A DNA stretch of 46,266 nt, from the NCBI RefSeq assembly GCF_009296265.1, contig NZ_WBJS01000014.1, forward strand, positions 1-46,266, read 5' to 3'. The stretch comes from Thioclava sp. JE_KL1 (GTDB lineage Bacteria; Pseudomonadota; Alphaproteobacteria; Rhodobacterales; Rhodobacteraceae). Below, piece after piece: positions 42,864 to 46,266 of the stretch. The translations under genes and the position numbers were made by a program. Every line of letters starts with the position of its first letter. Position 1 is the first letter of the stretch. The notes under the pieces are model-generated. The model had not been told where the DNA came from, ran no database searches, and was given only the letters and a program-made list of their open reading frames with translations.

Positions 42864-42900
42864 CCGGGGCGCAATTGCCCCATTCATACGGGAGGAAACC

Positions 42901-44187
42901 ATGAAACATCTTGCTCTGGGCCTGGCGCTTGCGGCGGGACTGGCAAGCCCGGCCGCGGCCGAGCCTGTCACCGTCAATCTCGCGCGGTTCTTCGGTGCTT
43001 GTGAGAATGCCGGAACCGACACCAAGACCAGCGTCGGCGAAGCCTGCATCATCCAGTCGATCATCAACGCGGCCAGCAAGGAGATTCCCGATGTAACGGT
43101 GAAGACCCTGCCGACCGATTGGGGGAATTACTATGACCACGTAAAGGCGATGTTCGCGGCGGGCAATCCACCCGATATCTTCGTCATTCATCGTTCCTCG
43201 ATTCCCGAATTCGCCTCGCTGGGCGCCCTGGCCGATATTGGACCGGACCTCAAAGCCGCGGGCATCGACACGTCGGACTGGACCGAAGGCGCGAAGAAGG
43301 CCGTGACCTACGACGGCAAGATCGTCGCCGTGCCGATGGATTTCCACGCCAACCTCTGGCACGTGAACATGGACATCATGAAGAAGGCAGGCCTCGTGAA
43401 GGACGGCAAGCCGATCCTTCCTCACAGCCCCGAGGAACTGCTCGCCCAAGCCAAGAAGGTGAAGGAGGCGACCGGCAAGGACTATCTCGCCGCCGATTTC
43501 TCGCAATTCCCGATCGGCGTGCGGCTGGTCCTGTCTCTGATCTGGCAACAGGGCTCTAACATCTTCGACGGCGACACCGCGACAATCGACACGCCCGAGG
43601 CCCTCAACGCGGTCAAGGCGATCACCCAGCTCTTCGATGGCGGCTATGCCAACCCCAAGCTGAACTATGCCGACAGCCAGCAGGAATTCCTAAACGGCAA
43701 CGCGGCGGTGCTCGTCAATGGCACTTGGGTCGTCAACGAATATACCAAGCAGGCAGAGAACCCCGACACAGGCCTCAAGGACTACTACGTATCTGACTTC
43801 CCGCAACTTTTCGGCCAGCCCGCGACCTGGGCGGACAACCACACCTGGGCGATCCCCTCGACGCTGAAGGATCAGCACCCGGAGAAATACAAGGCCGCAC
43901 TGAAGGTCGCAGCCTTCATCTACAATCACGACGCGGATTGGGCGCGCACGGGCCACATGGCGGTGCGCAAGTCGGTGCTCGAGAGCAAGGCCTATCGCGA
44001 TCTGCCGCACCGTGCCGAATACGTGGGCACCGAGAAGATCGCGCACGATACGCCGGCCTCGCCGGAATACAGCAAGATCCAGGACGCGCTGAACCGCAAC
44101 CTGCAATCGATTTGGCTGACCGGAAAGGACCCGAAGAAGGCCCTCGCCGAAGCGCAGAACGAGGTGCAGGACATCCTCGACCAGTAA
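42901..44187 (+). CDS. sugar ABC transporter substrate-binding protein
   Basis: A 428-aa periplasmic solute-binding protein of the carbohydrate (CUT1) class. It has a signal peptide (MKHLALGLALAAGLASPAAA), and the mature start VTVNLARFFGACENAGTDT contains a Cys pair with GEACIIQ that may form a disulfide. Family text includes YYDHVKAMFAAGNPPDIFVIHRSS and NGNAAVLVNGTWVVNEY. Aromatic residues that could stack on sugar rings are plentiful (NLWHVNMD, SLIWQQGSN). Expression is expected to exceed that of its neighbours, helped by the hairpin at 44211-44239. Confidence 0.93.
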   Translation: MKHLALGLALAAGLASPAAAEPVTVNLARFFGACENAGTDTKTSVGEACIIQSIINAASKEIPDVTVKTLPTDWGNYYDHVKAMFAAGNPPDIFVIHRSSIPEFASLGALADIGPDLKAAGIDTSDWTEGAKKAVTYDGKIVAVPMDFHANLWHVNMDIMKKAGLVKDGKPILPHSPEELLAQAKKVKEATGKDYLAADFSQFPIGVRLVLSLIWQQGSNIFDGDTATIDTPEALNAVKAITQLFDGGYANPKLNYADSQQEFLNGNAAVLVNGTWVVNEYTKQAENPDTGLKDYYVSDFPQLFGQPATWADNHTWAIPSTLKDQHPEKYKAALKVAAFIYNHDADWARTGHMAVRKSVLESKAYRDLPHRAEYVGTEKIAHDTPASPEYSKIQDALNRNLQSIWLTGKDPKKALAEAQNEVQDILDQ

Positions 44188-44210
44188 CCGAACTGCGCTC
44201 GCAGTCACCC

Positions 44211-44239
44211 CCGGAGGCGTTCGATCCGCACGCCTCCGG
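44211..44239 (+). terminator. hairpin between binding-protein and glycoside-hydrolase genes
   Basis: A perfect 10-bp stem (CCGGAGGCGT 44211-44220 with 44230-44239) and a 9-nt loop. No T run follows. Such hairpins after binding-protein genes usually stabilise the upstream mRNA or partly attenuate transcription, so the downstream hydrolase is made at a lower level. Confidence 0.65.
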
Positions 44240-44263
44240 ACCTCCCAGCCCCATGAGGACAAG

Positions 44264-45349
44264 ATGAAAGACGACAGGCTTGAGCAGGCAGACCGGTGGA
44301 GCGCTGAACGCGCCTGGACATGGCGCCGCGAGATCGGATGGCTTTGTGGCTTCAACTACCTGCCGAGCGTCGCGGTCAACTTCGTCGAGTTCTGGCGCGG
44401 CGCGGATTTCGCCCCCGAGGTCATCGAACGCGAACTGGGCTGGGCGCGCGAGATCGGGTTCAACGTCGTGCGCGTCAACCTGCCCTTCGTCGTCTGGCAG
44501 GCCGAGGGGACCGCGCTGCTCGACCGGGTGGACCGCTTCCTCACCATCGCGGCCTCTCACCGTCTTGGCGTCATCCTCTGCCCATTCGATGATTGCGAAT
44601 TTTCTGGCAAGCCGGCAACGCCCGGGCCGCAGCCCGACCCCGTGCCCGGCATCCATAACAGTCGCGCCGTAGGCAGCCCCGGCAGAGCGATCGTTGAGGA
44701 TCCGTCCCGCCGGCCCGAGCTTGAAACCTATCTGAGGGCGATCGTCATGCGGTTTCGCGCAGACTCCCGCGTCATCGTGTGGGACCTCTATAACGAACCG
44801 GGAAACCGGATGATTTTCCGCTCCGGTCGCTATGAGAGCTACCCCGAAAGGCTTGAGGAAGCGAGCCTGTCTCTGATGTGTGACTGCTTTGCTTGGGCAC
44901 GGGAGTGCGCCCCCAGCCAGCCGCTCACCGTGGCCGCATGGTCGGTGCCTGGAGATGGCACGCCCTACACGACGGAAATCGACCGAACCGCGCTCGCACT
45001 CTCCGATGTCGTGACCTTCCACGCCTATGTGCCGCGCGCAAGAATGGAGGCGACGATCGCGGCGCTCAGCGCGCTGAAGCGGCCCTTGATCTGCACCGAA
45101 TGGATGGCACGCAGCCTCGACAGCACGATCGCCGAGCAGATTCCGCTGTTTCGCGAAACCGGCGTCGGCGCGTTGCAATGGGGCTTCGTGCGCGGGCGCA
45201 GTCAAACCTGGCTGCCTTGGCCCGACGGCGTGTCCGGCACGGCCAAGATCGGCGCGGACGGCGCGTGGTTCCACGACCTCGTGGACGAGACTGGTCAGCC
45301 CTACTCGTCAGCAGAAGTTTTAGAGATCAAAGCCGCGACCCGGCGTTAA
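44264..45349 (+). CDS. GH-A clan glycoside hydrolase (GH5/GH2-like), intracellular
   Basis: A 361-aa (beta/alpha)8-barrel hydrolase. The acid/base Glu178 is in DLYNEPGN and the nucleophile Glu279 is in ICTEWMAR, the two strand-4 and strand-7 glutamates of clan GH-A. The N-terminus has GWLCGFNYLPS and GFNVVRVNLPFVVW, as in cellulase/mannanase-like families. There is no signal peptide, so it acts in the cytoplasm on oligosaccharides brought in by the adjoining ABC importer. The exact linkage cleaved is not decidable. It begins 76 bp after the binding-protein gene, past a hairpin. Regulation by the LacI protein is expected. Confidence 0.88.
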   Translation: MKDDRLEQADRWSAERAWTWRREIGWLCGFNYLPSVAVNFVEFWRGADFAPEVIERELGWAREIGFNVVRVNLPFVVWQAEGTALLDRVDRFLTIAASHRLGVILCPFDDCEFSGKPATPGPQPDPVPGIHNSRAVGSPGRAIVEDPSRRPELETYLRAIVMRFRADSRVIVWDLYNEPGNRMIFRSGRYESYPERLEEASLSLMCDCFAWARECAPSQPLTVAAWSVPGDGTPYTTEIDRTALALSDVVTFHAYVPRARMEATIAALSALKRPLICTEWMARSLDSTIAEQIPLFRETGVGALQWGFVRGRSQTWLPWPDGVSGTAKIGADGAWFHDLVDETGQPYSSAEVLEIKAATRR

Positions 45350-45510
45350 ACTCGCGGAGAACCTGTCCTGCGGGATCATGGTAGAAGGACGCTCCGCAAA
45401 TCCGGCATTCGCGTCGCCAGGATCGAAAGTCCGGAATAGGGCCGAACGATGTGTCAGCACCACGAAACACTGAGCCGCGCACCATCGCGCTATCGCTTGG
45501 CTCTCCTGCG

Positions 45511-46266
45511 TCAGTCAGCTTTCGCGGCCTCAGGCTCGCGCGCCTTCTCCAGCAGCTCCGCTACCACCGGGTTCGGAAACCGGCGCTGCAGGGTCACGGC
45601 ATAGAAATCCTCGCCAATATCGAGATCGAAGGGCGCGGTCACCAGCAAGCCCTCGCGAAGCTCGTCGGCCAGAACCACTGCAGGCGTGATTGCAAGGCCT
45701 GCATCCTCCCGGGCCAGAAGGCGGATCATGGCCATGTCGTCGACTTCCGCCGCCACTTGCGGGCGCAGTCCGAGCCGCGTGATCAGGCTGTCGAAGCCGG
45801 TGCGGATCGAACTGTCGGTCGGCAAGATCACGGGCTCCTCGCTCAGCATCTCTTCGAGAGTCGCATGCCGCAGCCGGTGCGGTGTGCCGTGAAGCAAGAC
45901 TTTCTGCTCCGCGACGCGATGCGCGATGAAGCTCGAGAACACATCGCGGGCGGGCGGCTCGGTCGTCAGAACCACGTCGAGCGCCATCGCCTGCAGCGCC
46001 TCGAACAGCACGCTCGCGCTGCCTGAGCGAAGCACGATCTCCACATCCTGACGCCCGATGATCGGTGCGAGAAACCCGATCTGGAAGTTGCGCGAAAGCG
46101 TCGAGAGCGCCCCGATACGCACCGCTTGACGCCCCGCCGAAGCCTGCCGCAACGTGGCTTCAAGTTCTTCGCCCGCCTCGAAAATCCGCTCCGAATAGTC
46201 GAGCGTGATATGGCCCACCTCAGTCAAAACCAATTGGCGACCGCGGCGCTCGAACAGCTGGTGCCC
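45511..46266 (-). CDS. LysR-family transcriptional regulator, NhaR-like (N-terminus outside window)
   Basis: The C-terminal 251 aa of a LysR-type regulator; the frame runs out of the window. The end of the helix-turn-helix region is visible (LFERRGRQLVLTEVGHITLDYSE), followed by the linker helix and a two-lobed effector domain (VRIGALSTLSRNFQIGFLAPII, PVILPTDSSIRTGFDSLI, LLAREDAGLAITPAVVLADEL). The last segments resemble NhaR, the sodium/pH-responsive activator of NhaA, more than typical LysR proteins, but this is a judgement from pattern. It is convergent with the hydrolase gene across 161 bp without a clear terminator. Confidence 0.9.
   Translation of the reverse strand, partial: GHQLFERRGRQLVLTEVGHITLDYSERIFEAGEELEATLRQASAGRQAVRIGALSTLSRNFQIGFLAPIIGRQDVEIVLRSGSASVLFEALQAMALDVVLTTEPPARDVFSSFIAHRVAEQKVLLHGTPHRLRHATLEEMLSEEPVILPTDSSIRTGFDSLITRLGLRPQVAAEVDDMAMIRLLAREDAGLAITPAVVLADELREGLLVTAPFDLDIGEDFYAVTLQRRFPNPVVAELLEKAREPEAAKAD

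Noticed and set aside
41904-43079. A 391-codon minus-strand open frame
   Set aside because: Antisense to two permease genes and the binding-protein gene, with low-complexity charged sequence.
1-46266. CRISPR arrays, tRNA/rRNA genes, riboswitches and prophage genes
   Set aside because: No regularly spaced repeats, no tRNA-like cloverleaf or rRNA text, and no phage structural proteins were recognised; structured RNAs cannot be fully excluded by eye.

Overview
The window is GC-rich DNA with strong G/C preference at third codon positions. Its gene content fits an alphaproteobacterium, most likely Rhodobacterales (Rhodobacteraceae/Paracoccaceae type), though Hyphomicrobiales cannot be excluded from the sequence alone. 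Supporting genes are two alphaproteobacterial-type cold-shock proteins, a DUF982 protein, an NdvB/ChvB-type cyclic glucan synthase, Crp/Fnr regulators, CbpA/CbpM and Tat-exported binding proteins. No rRNA, tRNA, CRISPR array or replication origin was recognised.

Layout. 0-2.5 kb: a 5'-truncated 5-formyl-THF cyclo-ligase, an ArsB-type membrane pump broken by two single-base homopolymer indels, and a lone receiver protein. 2.5-6.2 kb: sparse DNA with two cold-shock genes on opposite strands. Each is followed by a hairpin and then a tiny basic ORF. A DUF982 gene lies between them. 6.2-9.7 kb: a cbpA-cbpM chaperone pair behind a possible Fnr-type box, a 68-aa orphan, and a minus-strand group with a transglutaminase-like protease. 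10.0-11.4 kb: an endonuclease/exonuclease/phosphatase-family protein and a cytochrome b561.

11.5-19.2 kb: a tight run of seven plus-strand genes. Three are translationally coupled: a CDP-alcohol phosphatidyltransferase, a membrane alkaline-phosphatase/sulfatase-superfamily enzyme and a YbhN-type membrane protein. An ABC importer follows, with an NMT1/THI5-like binding protein, an ATPase and two permease domains fused in one chain. The run ends in a GT4 glycosyltransferase that has lost its catalytic EX7E segment. The set looks like an envelope-lipid synthesis and transport locus and is the best candidate here for an undescribed system.

19.2-37.4 kb: bounded by a decayed IS5-type transposase (about 19.5 kb) and a decayed IS256-type transposase (about 37.2 kb). 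It contains a giant cyclic beta-glucan synthase coupled through a GTGA overlap to a double universal-stress protein, a divergent P-type cation ATPase, two Crp/Fnr regulators, a gene-poor stretch and a secreted fasciclin-domain protein. It resembles a stress/envelope accessory island.

37.7-46.3 kb: a Fic-domain protein carrying an N-terminal autoinhibitory-type motif. After it comes a complete sugar-uptake operon with a LacI repressor, two permeases, a binding protein and an intracellular GH-A-type glycoside hydrolase. A perfect 15-bp palindrome sits in the LacI/permease intergenic region. The window ends inside a minus-strand LysR regulator.
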